The notes: generated by a model not told the origin, from the letters alone. A DNA stretch of 64,000 nucleotides from Legionella_C dresdenensis (GCF_042649825.1 NZ_JBHSAB010000020.1:1-64000), one strand, 5' to 3'; numbered from the stretch's first letter, positions 26,474-36,002 are shown. A program made the numbers and translations.

Positions 26474-28036
26474 ATGCCTATTTTATCAGCGTCAGAAATC
26501 TTACAAGGCGATCAAGCCTTTTCCAGAGAAAGTTATCATGATGCCTTGGGCCATTATGCAGATGCGATTAATAAAACTAATCAAATATATAGTGACCCTT
26601 CCGATCCTGCAAGTCCAACATCTGATGAGTATTATGATCAATATATTTATATCGACAACCGCATACTTTTTACTTACGCTGAATTAATTCGACAGGCAGA
26701 CCCCAAACTGGCCTCGGATTTATATAACAACATGGCAAAAGCTCATAGGCGGCTTGAGGTAGTGCAGCGCAAATTTAAATTTTCCAAAAAGACCGTATCT
26801 ACTCCTGAAATGCTTCAGGAAACTTATCTTGCGCTTGCAGCATCATGCAGTAAGCTTGCTAAAAAACTATTAAGGAGTCTGCCAAAAGACCCTACACCTG
26901 ATATGTTGAATGAAATTGCAAAATGGCTAAGCTCAGCGATTATATTCCAGGATAAGGGAGAGGCAACTATCGAAACTCGTTGGCGTTCTCATTTCGTATC
27001 CCTTCTGAAATTCATCCTGCCCAGAATTCCAGAGGAAAGTCTTGATGCGTATTTTAAAGCATGTGTTGCCTTAAAACTTGGAACCTCTGAGCCAGCCCTG
27101 TTTTTTGAAATATGTTATTATCAATTACAAGCTGGGGTGCAATTAAATGCATGGGAAGCTTATTATGAAGGTACGCACCTTATTGCTCAGCTTGGGAAAA
27201 AATCTGAAAGCTTGAAATTTATCAATGAATTTAAGCTGCTCTGTCAACAATGGAATTCGAAGCAACTTACCGCTGACCAACATGCCGACAACGAACGCAT
27301 ACGCTTAAAAAGGGAAAGCAGCAGGAAGAGCGCACGGATGCCAGCCCCCAGTATCCGTTACCCCCTTGTATTATTTAAAAAAGAAGCTCCAGGCGGCAGC
27401 GCTTCTGATTTATCTATTGATTCCTATTGTTCTGCTTTTACTACTGCATTTAATAGCCTGAAAACAATGAATAGCAATATTTACAGTACTATTTTTTATT
27501 TTTTAGCTAATTACTGCCTTGAAAGAAAAACGGATTTGGCTGAATTCCTGGGCATCACAGGGTTTTATGAGCGAGATACATTTATAATCACCCAAGACAA
27601 ATTCATTATATCTGCTTATGATTTACTGGCAACTGCACTCAGGTTTGACCCCTCAAACGATGAAGCAAAACATCTCATAAGTGAAATACAAGAATCTCAT
27701 CCAAGAACTATCGAAATGTTACTCTGGTACCGACACGATGATCCCCTCTCTCAAAATCAAACTTCTGATCAGGCTGAAAATTTCAAACATGCCTTAGACG
27801 ACTTTTTTAATGAATTGGCAACGTATTTCAACGATTACTCAAACAAGCTCTCTGACGTGATTAAGTCTATTTTCAATCATGTTATGCTTTCTTGCCGGGA
27901 AAATCATGTGTTTGGAGAACAGACAGAAGAATTGGCTGCCCAAGTTACTAACCTTTTTTACCAGCAGGTTAGAGAAATGGAAGCAACCCTACTTCCACTA
28001 CAAGCAATTAGTGAAACAGTATCAATGGCTTATTGA
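26474..28036 (+). CDS. large orphan helical protein, possible effector
   Basis: This 520-residue protein was not recognised. It starts MPILSASEILQGDQAFSRES and has TPR-like helical pairs near the N terminus (SYHDALGHYADAINKTNQIY) and through the middle (KLAKKLLRSLP). No signal peptide or membrane helix is seen. Two overlapping frames start earlier, but this one is by far the longest and its ATG fits. It is followed after 54 bases by another orphan gene, so the two may be one unit. Size and lack of homology resemble secreted effectors of intracellular bacteria; this is inference only. Confidence 0.78.
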   Translation: MPILSASEILQGDQAFSRESYHDALGHYADAINKTNQIYSDPSDPASPTSDEYYDQYIYIDNRILFTYAELIRQADPKLASDLYNNMAKAHRRLEVVQRKFKFSKKTVSTPEMLQETYLALAASCSKLAKKLLRSLPKDPTPDMLNEIAKWLSSAIIFQDKGEATIETRWRSHFVSLLKFILPRIPEESLDAYFKACVALKLGTSEPALFFEICYYQLQAGVQLNAWEAYYEGTHLIAQLGKKSESLKFINEFKLLCQQWNSKQLTADQHADNERIRLKRESSRKSARMPAPSIRYPLVLFKKEAPGGSASDLSIDSYCSAFTTAFNSLKTMNSNIYSTIFYFLANYCLERKTDLAEFLGITGFYERDTFIITQDKFIISAYDLLATALRFDPSNDEAKHLISEIQESHPRTIEMLLWYRHDDPLSQNQTSDQAENFKHALDDFFNELATYFNDYSNKLSDVIKSIFNHVMLSCRENHVFGEQTEELAAQVTNLFYQQVREMEATLLPLQAISETVSMAY

Positions 28037-28090
28037 CCTGACGAAAGTCCAAAAGTACAATTAACATACTCTTTTAATAGTGATTAAACT

Positions 28091-28969
28091 ATGCCTAATA
28101 CCCCGCCCCCCGTTAATACAAGTAATGACTCGTTGCCAGAAAAAACTACTGGCAATTTTCCAGGAAAACACCGATTAGATCAGGAAGAAATGCAGTATTT
28201 TCCGCTAAAAAAGCGTTTTTTTCGTAGTGCTCTGGCCGCACCCTCCGTTGATGATCATGCCGGTCCGATACCCGTTGCTGAATTAAAAGAGATTTCTCCC
28301 AGCACCTCTCCAGGGTCGCAACAGGCGGCCAGGATACTCTCTCCTGGAGAGTTTCTGGCAACAATACAACCTTGTCATAGCGTTGGACTATTCGGAACGC
28401 AGCCACAAGCAGCGTCCATAAAAAAACCGCTTCCAAATCTCAGCCTGAGAGCTTTTGAGCAGGCGGTTGACAAGCTGGTGGAAGAGCATTCAGGAACTGA
28501 ACCGAAACCTGCGATCTTTATGTCGATATTATTACAGTGTTTTGCAGAGTTTTTTAGAACCCGGAAATGTTCGCCCAAAACTACTTTCAAATTATATTTT
28601 GAAGCTATGGAATTAGCTCCAGACAATCAGAGTTTGCGTACTCTCATGCAAAAGCTGATTGCAAGCAGACAGTATAGCCATGCATCTAATCTGGTTGAAA
28701 GAGCGAACAGTTTATTGGCGCTACGGCCAATGCCAGTTCCTAAAGATCGGGCATATTTTAAAAAATCATTGGATGACTTGTTAGCCAATGTAGAGAATCA
28801 GGCGGCAAGCAAAAATCAAACCATTGCGGCTTTTTTGATGGAGATGGCACAGTCATTGGATCAACGCAGCTATTTAAACAATAAAAATATTAAATTTACG
28901 CAATATTATAATGCAGAAATAATAGCACTAACTAATCAGGATGAGAGTACGGTCTGCACGTATCCTTAA
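28091..28969 (+). CDS. orphan protein with disordered N terminus
   Basis: This 292-residue protein was not recognised. The first 110 residues are polar, Pro- and Ser-rich and probably disordered; the rest is helical, with a segment LSLRAFEQAVDKLVEEHSG and a TPR-like stretch (FKLYFEAMELAPDNQSLRTL). It follows the 520-residue orphan by 54 bases in the same direction and shares its helical, TPR-like character, which hints at a pair of related function. No export signal is seen. Confidence 0.75.
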   Translation: MPNTPPPVNTSNDSLPEKTTGNFPGKHRLDQEEMQYFPLKKRFFRSALAAPSVDDHAGPIPVAELKEISPSTSPGSQQAARILSPGEFLATIQPCHSVGLFGTQPQAASIKKPLPNLSLRAFEQAVDKLVEEHSGTEPKPAIFMSILLQCFAEFFRTRKCSPKTTFKLYFEAMELAPDNQSLRTLMQKLIASRQYSHASNLVERANSLLALRPMPVPKDRAYFKKSLDDLLANVENQAASKNQTIAAFLMEMAQSLDQRSYLNNKNIKFTQYYNAEIIALTNQDESTVCTYP

Positions 28970-28988
28970 TTTGATAAAACGCAGGTGG

Positions 28989-29234
28989 TTACCACCTGCG
29001 TCCATCCCATCCGCGGCTGTAATATCCGCCGTAACCATAAAAACCACGATGACCATACCAGTAATTATTTCCCCAGCCGTAGCCAGTATAATAAGGGCGA
29101 TAGCCATAATAGCCGACGGAGTACACATAATCATTGTTGTAGCCAGGATAATAAGTCGTAGTGGATACTGTCGTGCAACCAGACATTAAAACTAGCGGTG
29201 CTGACAGAGCTAACGTAAGAACCGTTCTTTTCAT
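28989..29234 (-). CDS. small Tyr/Gly-rich lipoprotein
   Basis: The start at 29234 is chosen because it gives a clean lipoprotein signal, MKRTVLTLALSAPLVLMSGC, with a lipobox ending at Cys20 and a good agggaag ribosome-binding site; an earlier in-frame start adds 21 unconvincing residues. The mature part (about 60 residues) is very rich in Tyr, Gly and Trp (YYGYRPYYTGYGWGNN...). Such proteins are common small envelope lipoproteins of unknown role. It is the only gene between two convergent or parallel units here. Confidence 0.75.
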   Translation of the reverse strand: MKRTVLTLALSAPLVLMSGCTTVSTTTYYPGYNNDYVYSVGYYGYRPYYTGYGWGNNYWYGHRGFYGYGGYYSRGWDGRRW

Positions 29235-29355
29235 GAGCACACTTCCCTGCCAAGGTTTGGTTAATTTGAGTATAAGACAAGAATAAATATTTTTCAAAGT
29301 GGATTTATTTGAGGCAAACTGTGTTGATCAGGGTTTATGGTGATAGATAATTAAT

Positions 29356-29476
29356 GTTACCCTCTCCCCAACCCTCTCCCGATACGGGAGAGGGAGCTTA
29401 TTGTTCATTTCCAGCTATCGGAGAAGAGAATTATTGTTCCCTCTCCCGTATCGGGAGAGGGCCAGGGAGAGGGTAA
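29356..29476. repeat. C/T-rich nested inverted repeat
   Basis: Outer arms (gttaccctctcccc / gggagagggtaaac) enclose two smaller hairpins, each ccctctcccg-tac-gggagaggg in one or the other orientation. The unit of about 120 bp lies between yajQ (which ends just downstream) and the lipoprotein gene. It may end yajQ transcription. Reads as a dispersed palindromic element rather than CRISPR because units are inverted, not direct. Confidence 0.7.
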
Positions 29477-29482
29477 ACAAGA

Positions 29483-29968
29483 TTAATCGCGGAAATTCTC
29501 GTATTGCAGTGGAATATCAAGCTCTGATTTCTTCAGTAAAGCAATCGCTTCCTGCAAATCATCGCGTTTTTTGCCGGTAACCCGGACTTTATCCCCTTGA
29601 ATAGACGCCTGTACTTTCATTTTGCTGTCTTTAAGCAATTTTACAATGTCCTTGGCTTTGGGCTGATCGATGCCTTGTTTGAAAGTCATGGTTAAGCTGT
29701 ACGTCTTGCCGCTATGAACCGGCTCATCTTCGATTTCAATGCCTGCTGCACTGACATTGCGTTTGCTTAAATGAGTGCGGACCAGATCTTCAAGTTGTCT
29801 GACCTGGAAATCTGATTCTGATTTTAGGGTAACGACCAGCTCTTTCAGTTCAATACTGGATTCAACACCACGAAAATCAAACCGGGTTCCCATTTCACGG
29901 GCGGCGTTATCAACAGCGTTTTTTAACTCAACTTCATTAATTTCGGAAACAATATCAAAAGAAGGCAT
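29483..29968 (-). CDS. yajQ: YajQ family nucleotide-binding protein
   Basis: The 161-residue protein starts MPSFDIVSEINEVELKNAVDNA and ends DIPLQYENFRD, both typical of YajQ (DUF520, UPF0234). Members bind nucleotides, and some bind cyclic di-GMP and act as effectors of gene control. The central RNVSAAGIEIEDEP block is present. Full family length. It is a stand-alone minus-strand gene. Confidence 0.95.
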   Translation of the reverse strand: MPSFDIVSEINEVELKNAVDNAAREMGTRFDFRGVESSIELKELVVTLKSESDFQVRQLEDLVRTHLSKRNVSAAGIEIEDEPVHSGKTYSLTMTFKQGIDQPKAKDIVKLLKDSKMKVQASIQGDKVRVTGKKRDDLQEAIALLKKSELDIPLQYENFRD

Positions 29969-30039
29969 AGTTCACCCATTTATTAATAAAAACGCTATTA
30001 TAAACTGAATAACCAACAAGAAAACAGCAGCGAGGCGAT

Positions 30040-30426
30040 ATGACTCATGATATTGATGATGCGATTAAAATATGCCGTATTTATACGCCACCACCGCGAA
30101 AACAGGGGGTATGGATTTTAGTGGACAGGTTATGGCCGCGCGGGATTAAAAAAGAATCGGTTGCATTAGATTTATGGTTGAAGGAAATTGCACCGAGTAC
30201 AGCGTTAAGGAAGTGGTTTCATGGTGATCCGGGCGTACGATGGGAGGAGTTTGTAAAAAAATATCTGGTTGAATTACGGGATAAGGGTGATTTAATTGAA
30301 CAAATCCGGGATGCTGCGCTACATTCACCAGTGACCTTATTTTACGGCGCAAAAGATACGCAGCATAATCACGCCAGGATTGTAAAAGCGATTGTCCTTT
30401 CCTGGCCTGCTGAGCCGGATATTTAG
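30040..30426 (+). CDS. DUF488 family protein
   Basis: The 128-residue protein has the family core: ICRIYTPPPRKQGVWILVDRLWPRGIKKE, followed by LWLKEIAPSTALRKWFHGDP and VTLFYGAKDTQHNHARIV. DUF488 members are small proteins of unknown function, often near stress genes. Its stop overlaps the convergent next gene by 4 bases. Confidence 0.92.
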   Translation: MTHDIDDAIKICRIYTPPPRKQGVWILVDRLWPRGIKKESVALDLWLKEIAPSTALRKWFHGDPGVRWEEFVKKYLVELRDKGDLIEQIRDAALHSPVTLFYGAKDTQHNHARIVKAIVLSWPAEPDI

Positions 30427-30725
30427 GTTGGATCGCTTTTGTTGGTTGTGGCAGGATTTTCCTGTCGCCGGCGCTGAATTATCCAATTTGAAAGGTAATA
30501 CATTACCACTAGAGGGAAAAAAGCTCTTTTGAGAAATCGCGATTTTAACAACGTAGAAAAAATTAAAGAGCTACCGCCTAATTGGACAAAAGAAAATAAC
30601 ATTTTGAATATTTGCTCAATTGGCGAGTATTTTTCACCTGATGCCGTTTTTGATAGCTGATTAAAGTTAGTAAAGTTCTGTTTTTTCGCAAAATTATAAA
30701 GCAAACTTGCCAACCAAAACCTCAT
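30423..30725 (-). CDS. small hypothetical membrane-associated protein
   Basis: This 100-residue protein was not recognised. It has one or two weak hydrophobic stretches (about residues 38-60 and 65-80) and a basic, polar C terminus (RRRQENPATTNKSDPT). The start is preceded by acggaggatat, a strong ribosome-binding site. It overlaps the convergent DUF488 gene by 4 bases at its end. Confidence 0.6.
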   Translation of the reverse strand: MRFWLASLLYNFAKKQNFTNFNQLSKTASGEKYSPIEQIFKMLFSFVQLGGSSLIFSTLLKSRFLKRAFFPLVVMYYLSNWIIQRRRQENPATTNKSDPT

Positions 30726-30834
30726 TAATATATCCTCCGTTTTAAAGCAAAAAACCCCATATACAACTGATGAAAGGCGACATTATTATTTTAGCATTTA
30801 ATTGATAAAAATGTGGGTAATTAAGGATATATTT

Positions 30835-32520
30835 TTATAACTGGAAGTGCAGCCGATTGTGATCGGGCGCAGGTTCATTGCCCTTAAAGGCAGTGTGAAC
30901 CAGGTTGAGGAAATAATAGCTTTTCCTTTGCACGGTCAAGAAATCGAAAACCTCTGCAATAATCGCTAATAATGGCTCTTTCGTCACGGCAATAAGCTCT
31001 AATTGTTTTTTTGCGTCCATCAGTGCCTCTAAGCGTTCACTCGGGCTATAGCTGTTTTTGAGTTTATTGATTAACCCACTGCATAATCTTTTTCTTTTTT
31101 CTATTGCAGATATCCTGGGTATATTTATAAAAAAAAGCTGAGAATAAGCTTCCTCTTCCTGTTTTGCTAAATGTTCAGAATAAAGGTTTAATTGATCCAG
31201 CGTATCTTCGTAGCCAGAACTTTCCAACCATTCTTTAAAAGCTTTCACCTCAAACCGATCCTCTTTTACAGCAGCAAACTCGTGCTCAGTACATTTTAAT
31301 TGATGATGTTCGAATCGGGTATAAATACTTCTGCGAAGCTTGTCAGTGTTGAACAAGTCTAAAATTTCCTGAAGCTTAGAAACGGAAGTAATAAATGACG
31401 CAAAGGGAACTGCTGCAAAAAAATGTTCATACAGCGGTGGCTGAATAAGTTGCAGGCATTGTTTAAATAATTCTTTTTCAGTTATAAGCGGACCAAATTT
31501 TGCCAGAAAATGATTTAAGACCTCAGGCGAAGTCTGCTTCAGCAGTTCGGGTATCATGGTTGATCTTTGCAGCGATGTATTTTCAGTGAAATACCAGGAC
31601 AAAGGCGCCACTAATACTTGTTGAATTTGCGCCATTTTTTTCCATTCACCATAAGACTTTAGACATTCGCTAACAGGATGAACCAACCAGGAGGCATATT
31701 TTTTGGTAAATTTTTCTCCTACCGCGGGATCAAGTACGGCCAATAATACTGAGAATTTTTCAACAGTATCATAAGTGCTGAAAATCTCATCAAATTTTGC
31801 ATCAATAATTGCTTGTTGTTTTTCGCTCGAGCATTTCGATAATAACTTATCGATTCCTGCCACATTAACTAATTCTCTTAATCGAGGTGAAACACGATTA
31901 AATGCACGTTCAAAAACGTCAGGATCGAATAAGAACAGAGCAAGGTCATTAAAACTATGAATATAGCAGAACAGGGAATCATAGAATGGATAAGGCCCCC
32001 CTTTATAGCTCAGCAGCACTCCAAGTAATCCACTATCATCACCATCTAGCTCAGGTTCACTCTCGGGATTGAGAGTTAAATTTTTATCCTTACTTAATCT
32101 AAATTTCTCCGGCGCAAAATGGCCATCTTTCTCAGTTGCTTCCTTGAGGGATAAAGAACCTCGAGTACGCATTGTTACCCCCGGCATTATCATCTGGCAT
32201 ACCGGTTGCCCAGGGTGGGCAATTACTTCGGCAATTTTAAGACATAGCTGATTAATGGGCAAAAATGGCTGACGAGTGTAGCAAAGATTGCTAATCAGCA
32301 ACTTATTTCCTCGATTTCGAATAAGCGCCTCAATGATCTCATATAGTATATCAGGAGGATCCTCCTTTAAAGCGTTTATGAAGTCAGTTAAACAGATACT
32401 GATATATTTGGCCTCTTCCTGCATCATATCTATTATTCTTTTTTCAAGTTTTGGAGAATAAACAGCCGGTTCCTGCTGATAGTTCTGCAATAATTGCTGT
32501 AATTGTTTTTTGATAGTCAT
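30835..32520 (-). CDS. large orphan helical protein
   Basis: This 561-residue protein was not recognised. It is predicted mainly helical and hydrophilic with no signal peptide or transmembrane helix. It starts MTIKKQLQQLLQNYQQEP and has repeated helical segments rich in Leu, Glu and Lys. It stands alone with gaps of 109 and 244 bases on either side. Possible secreted or cytosolic orphan; resemblance to effector-like proteins at 26.5-29.0 kb is only in general character. Confidence 0.75.
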   Translation of the reverse strand: MTIKKQLQQLLQNYQQEPAVYSPKLEKRIIDMMQEEAKYISICLTDFINALKEDPPDILYEIIEALIRNRGNKLLISNLCYTRQPFLPINQLCLKIAEVIAHPGQPVCQMIMPGVTMRTRGSLSLKEATEKDGHFAPEKFRLSKDKNLTLNPESEPELDGDDSGLLGVLLSYKGGPYPFYDSLFCYIHSFNDLALFLFDPDVFERAFNRVSPRLRELVNVAGIDKLLSKCSSEKQQAIIDAKFDEIFSTYDTVEKFSVLLAVLDPAVGEKFTKKYASWLVHPVSECLKSYGEWKKMAQIQQVLVAPLSWYFTENTSLQRSTMIPELLKQTSPEVLNHFLAKFGPLITEKELFKQCLQLIQPPLYEHFFAAVPFASFITSVSKLQEILDLFNTDKLRRSIYTRFEHHQLKCTEHEFAAVKEDRFEVKAFKEWLESSGYEDTLDQLNLYSEHLAKQEEEAYSQLFFINIPRISAIEKRKRLCSGLINKLKNSYSPSERLEALMDAKKQLELIAVTKEPLLAIIAEVFDFLTVQRKSYYFLNLVHTAFKGNEPAPDHNRLHFQL

Positions 32521-32610
32521 ATTCTAATTGTAAAGAAAAAATGCATTCTTATTATAAAAATGTGATTTATGCAATCCATTGTTGCGCACACCTTTTCAAA
32601 GAAAACAATC

Positions 32611-32698
32611 GTAGCCTTGATGCAGCGCAGCGTAATCAAGGTTTGCCTGAGCATGTCATGGGGGAAACCGGGTGTTGGGCTTTACAGCCCCAACCTAC
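32611..32698. repeat. two dispersed short hairpins
   Basis: Positions 32611-32650 hold a degenerate copy of the cctgggtgca-type repeat (tagccttgatgcagcgcagc...aatcaaggttt), and 32672-32698 hold the tgttgggctttacagcccca hairpin, nearly the same as at 23571-23596. They lie between the orphan gene and ychJ. No gene is seen between 32521 and 32764. Confidence 0.6.
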
Positions 32699-32764
32699 GC
32701 TGATTAGCGTTTACGCTTTTGTTTAAAAGCGCTACTATTACGGAAATTTGCCTGGAGTCACTTT

Positions 32765-33244
32765 ATGACTGTGTGTCCGTGTAATTCAACTTTGGATTAT
32801 CTCGCTTGTTGTGGCCTGTATCACAGGCAGCAGGGTATTGCCCCAACGCCGGAAGCACTGATGCGTTCGCGTTATAGCGCTTATTCGATGGCGAATATTG
32901 AATATATTAAGCAAACCATGTCCGGTAAGCCGCTGCAGGGCTTTAATGATGTTGAGGCCGCGCGTTGGGCAAGTTCGGTAGTCTGGCTTGGGTTAGAGGT
33001 GGTTCAGGCTTATCAGGATAATGACACAACAGGCCGGGTGGAGTTTATTGCCCGTTATCTGGAGAACGATACGGTTAAAAGCATTCATGAAGTCAGTGAT
33101 TTTCAAGGTATTAACGGTCGCTGGTATTATGTTGGCGGAGCGCATGTTCAGGAGCCGTCAATGAAAATTGCCCGTAATATGCCCTGCCCTTGCGGTAGTA
33201 TGAAAAAATTTAAGAATTGCCATGCGGGCCGTCTGTCTATTTGA
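32765..33244 (+). CDS. ychJ: YchJ family SEC-C motif protein
   Basis: The 159-residue protein starts with CPCNSTLDYLACCGLYH and ends with a SEC-C zinc motif, MPCPCGSMKKFKNCHAG. The middle LMRSRYSAYSMANIEYIKQTM is typical of the YchJ/UPF0225 family. Its function is not established. It converges on the Nramp gene, with an overlap of 8 bases. Confidence 0.93.
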   Translation: MTVCPCNSTLDYLACCGLYHRQQGIAPTPEALMRSRYSAYSMANIEYIKQTMSGKPLQGFNDVEAARWASSVVWLGLEVVQAYQDNDTTGRVEFIARYLENDTVKSIHEVSDFQGINGRWYYVGGAHVQEPSMKIARNMPCPCGSMKKFKNCHAGRLSI

Positions 33245-34487
33245 CCAACTGGAAATAAAAGAACAGGATACTGGCTCCGGTCATCAAGATCCAAGTCAGG
33301 ACGCCCAGGCTATTAGATAAAATACCATTGGTCTTTTTTCCCATAATTTTTTTATCGTTGGCCATCCACAGGATAATCAGCAATAAGGGTGGTGACGCGA
33401 GACCATTTGCAATCGCTGAAATAATAAGCGCCTTGATAGGATTCAAACCAATTAAATTCAAAAGCAAAGCCAGTAAAATGGAAAGGCCAATCAGGAAATA
33501 AAATAACTTTGCGTGTTTTAACTTCTTGTCCAAACCCTCGCTGCAGTCGAAGGTGCTACAAACCATATACGAAAGACAGCCTGCTAAAACAGGTATCGCT
33601 AAAAATCCGGTTCCCAAAATTCCTAATGAGAATAGAAGAAAAGCAAATTCACCTGCAAGCGGCTCCAGCGCTTTTGCCGCATCTTCTACGGTCAGAATTT
33701 GATGAATGCCATTTTTATACAACACGGTTCCCGTGGTTAAAATAATAAAATACATCACCAGATTTGAACTAAACATACCAACAGCAACATCTTGTACCAT
33801 TTTGGTAAAATGTTTGCCGGTTAATTTTGTTTTTTTATGCTTCGCGTCCTCTACTGCCATTGTGGTTTGCCAAAAGAAAAGATATGGGGATATCGTCGTG
33901 CCCAAAATGGCAATGAACATTCCAACATATTCATAGGTAAAAATAAATCCGGGAGTAAAAGACGATTTTAAAATAGCCGGCAGATCCTGTTTACAAAGGA
34001 AGGGAATAATTAAATAGAGTAGTAACGACAAGCATAAATATTTTAGAAACGACACCATTTGCCTATACGAGAGTACAATGATGTAAAACAACATAAATAT
34101 ACACATGACCAGAGAGGCAATAAAGATAGGGATTGCAGGAACAAGAAGATGGATTACCGCCCCCATACTGGCAATATCAGCACTGATGTTAAACACTATG
34201 GTCGGAACCATTAGCAAAAGAATGGTATATATAATAAAGGGCGAATAATGGCGTTTAATATTGCTTATTAAGCCTTGGGAACTAGCCAGGCCTATTCTCG
34301 CGCACATCTCCTGAACGGCGAGCATTAATGGAAAGGTAAGAAACGCCGTCCATAACAGTCCTAAGCCAAATTGAGCGCCTGCTTGCGAATAAGTCGCGAT
34401 TCCTGAAGGGTCATCATCACTGGCGCCGGTAATTAATCCGGGCCCCAGTTTTGCGAAAAAATTTTTTATCGATCCCTTTTTCTTCAT
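33237..34487 (-). CDS. divergent Nramp-family metal transporter
   Basis: The 416-residue protein has about 11 hydrophobic segments and matches Nramp. TM1 carries DDDPSGIATYSQAGAQ (residues 24-39) where classical manganese/iron transporters have DPGN, and TM6 reads TISPYLFFWQTT instead of the usual MPH motif. Both metal-site changes suggest a divergent branch with a different cation preference (the NRMT magnesium branch also departs from DPGN/MPH). The gene converges on ychJ. Confidence 0.85.
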   Translation of the reverse strand: MKKKGSIKNFFAKLGPGLITGASDDDPSGIATYSQAGAQFGLGLLWTAFLTFPLMLAVQEMCARIGLASSQGLISNIKRHYSPFIIYTILLLMVPTIVFNISADIASMGAVIHLLVPAIPIFIASLVMCIFMLFYIIVLSYRQMVSFLKYLCLSLLLYLIIPFLCKQDLPAILKSSFTPGFIFTYEYVGMFIAILGTTISPYLFFWQTTMAVEDAKHKKTKLTGKHFTKMVQDVAVGMFSSNLVMYFIILTTGTVLYKNGIHQILTVEDAAKALEPLAGEFAFLLFSLGILGTGFLAIPVLAGCLSYMVCSTFDCSEGLDKKLKHAKLFYFLIGLSILLALLLNLIGLNPIKALIISAIANGLASPPLLLIILWMANDKKIMGKKTNGILSNSLGVLTWILMTGASILFFYFQLVK

Positions 34488-34589
34488 TAGATTTTTGCCT
34501 GTTTATCCCTATGATTTCCGCCAATCTCTTTTTTATATTAAAATTCTTTTTATAAAGGTGTCAATTATACATTTTTTGTAAGAAGAACT

Positions 34590-35084
34590 ATGAAACTAGC
34601 CGAATCCGTAATTAAATATTTAACCGAAAACCAATTGACCCTGGTTACTGCCGAGTCGTGTACTGCGGGTCAAATTCTGGCTTTATTGGGAAAATATGAT
34701 GGCTGCGGCCAATGCCTGGACTTAGGGTATGTTGTTTATTCCTGTGAATCCAAAAAAAGGGTTTTAAAAGTCAAACAGGAAACAATAGATTGCTTCACCC
34801 TGACCAGTGAAGAAGTAGCGCATGAAATGGCCATGGGCGCCTTATCGAGGAGCCAGGCTAATCTGGCGATCGCAACCACAGGCATCACGGGCTCTGAACC
34901 AATGGACGGGATTGAACCAGGGACAGTGTGTTTTGCCTGGGGTTATCAGCAAGGCAAAAAAATTATTATTCGGAAGGAAACCCGGCTGTTTAAAGGTTCA
35001 AGAAAACAAATGCAACATCGGGCGGCATGCTATGCCTTGAAGCAACTCATCCTGTTTCACAAGGCCATTGCTTCACCCCATTGA
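34590..35084 (+). CDS. pncC: NMN amidohydrolase, CinA C-terminal type
   Basis: The 164-residue protein is a stand-alone CinA C-terminal domain: LVTAESCTAGQILALL, LGYVVYSCESKKRVL, SEEVAHEMAMGALSRSQANLAIATTGITG and PGTVCFAWG are the family signatures. Such proteins deamidate nicotinamide mononucleotide in the NAD salvage pathway. Length matches PncC. It starts 102 bases from the divergent Nramp gene. Confidence 0.92.
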   Translation: MKLAESVIKYLTENQLTLVTAESCTAGQILALLGKYDGCGQCLDLGYVVYSCESKKRVLKVKQETIDCFTLTSEEVAHEMAMGALSRSQANLAIATTGITGSEPMDGIEPGTVCFAWGYQQGKKIIIRKETRLFKGSRKQMQHRAACYALKQLILFHKAIASPH

Positions 35085-35144
35085 CAACCCTTTTTAATTC
35101 ATGCTAACAATCTATGGCTTACTAACGTAAATAATGGACTATTT

Positions 35145-35864
35145 ATGACAATGATGAAACGCTTAAGTGCAGAGTTTTTAGGAACTTTCTGGTTAGTCTT
35201 CGGTGGGTGCGGCAGCGCTGTGTTAACAGCTACTTTTCCTAATACCGGGATTGGTATTTTAGGTGTTGCGCTTGCATTCGGTTTAACGCTTGTAACAATG
35301 ATTTATGCTTACGGTTATCAATCTGGCGGCCATTTCAATCCAGCGGTATCCGTGGGGCTTTTTGCTGCTGGCCGATTTGGCGCGAAAGATCTGATTCCCT
35401 ATATTATAGTTCAAGTCATCGCCGGCATTGCTGCAGCGATGTTATTGTATTTTATCGCCAGCGGCAAAGCGGGTTTTAGTGTGGCTGACGGATTTGCAGC
35501 AAATGGTTATGGCGAACATTCTCCCGGTAAATATTCAATGATAAGCTGTTTAGTTGCCGAAATACTCATGACGTTCATGTTCTTAATGATTATTTTAGGC
35601 ACAACCAGCGAACGCGCTTCTGCCGGTTTTGCGCCATTAGCGATTGGTTTGGCACTGACTTTAATCCATTTAATCAGTATTCCTATCACTAACACTTCGG
35701 TAAATCCGGCACGAAGCACGGGCCCGGCTTTAATGGTTGGTGACTGGGCTGTGGCACAATTATGGATGTTCTGGTTGGCTCCGATTGCAGGCGCATTGCT
35801 TGCCGGTTGGGTTTACCGGATAGGTAGTTGCTGTGAGCATTCTGAGGCTTGTGTGAAGAAATAA
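35145..35864 (+). CDS. aqpZ: aquaporin Z
   Basis: AqpZ is an inner-membrane water channel. The 239-residue protein has six membrane helices and the two NPA motifs, N65-P-A in GHFNPAVS and N187-P-A in SVNPARSTG. The selectivity-filter positions H175 and R190 match H174 and R189 of E. coli AqpZ, so a water channel rather than a glycerol channel is expected. Full length. Confidence 0.95.
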   Translation: MTMMKRLSAEFLGTFWLVFGGCGSAVLTATFPNTGIGILGVALAFGLTLVTMIYAYGYQSGGHFNPAVSVGLFAAGRFGAKDLIPYIIVQVIAGIAAAMLLYFIASGKAGFSVADGFAANGYGEHSPGKYSMISCLVAEILMTFMFLMIILGTTSERASAGFAPLAIGLALTLIHLISIPITNTSVNPARSTGPALMVGDWAVAQLWMFWLAPIAGALLAGWVYRIGSCCEHSEACVKK

Positions 35865-35883
35865 TTCCAGGATGTTTATCTTG

Positions 35884-35976
35884 TAGCCGTGGTGAAACGT
35901 AGTGAAACCCAGGCTACGGTCCATTGCTATTAAGTAAGGATTCTGATGAATGGATCCCCGCCTTCGCGGGGATAAC
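35884..35976. repeat. dispersed hairpin plus partial MITE-like repeat
   Basis: A gtagccgtggtgaaacgtag...acccaggctacg hairpin (35884-35917) is followed by a shortened member of the MITE-like family (35927-35976, with attaagtaaggattctga and the GC-rich arm ccccgccttcgcgggg). Both sit between aqpZ and ackA and may end aqpZ transcription. Confidence 0.6.
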
Positions 35977-36002
35977 ACACATTGTGGAGCAGGATAAACA
36001 TT

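Noticed and set aside
29340..29480. C/T-rich repeats as a CRISPR array
   Set aside because: Units are inverted rather than direct, and there are no spaced direct repeats.
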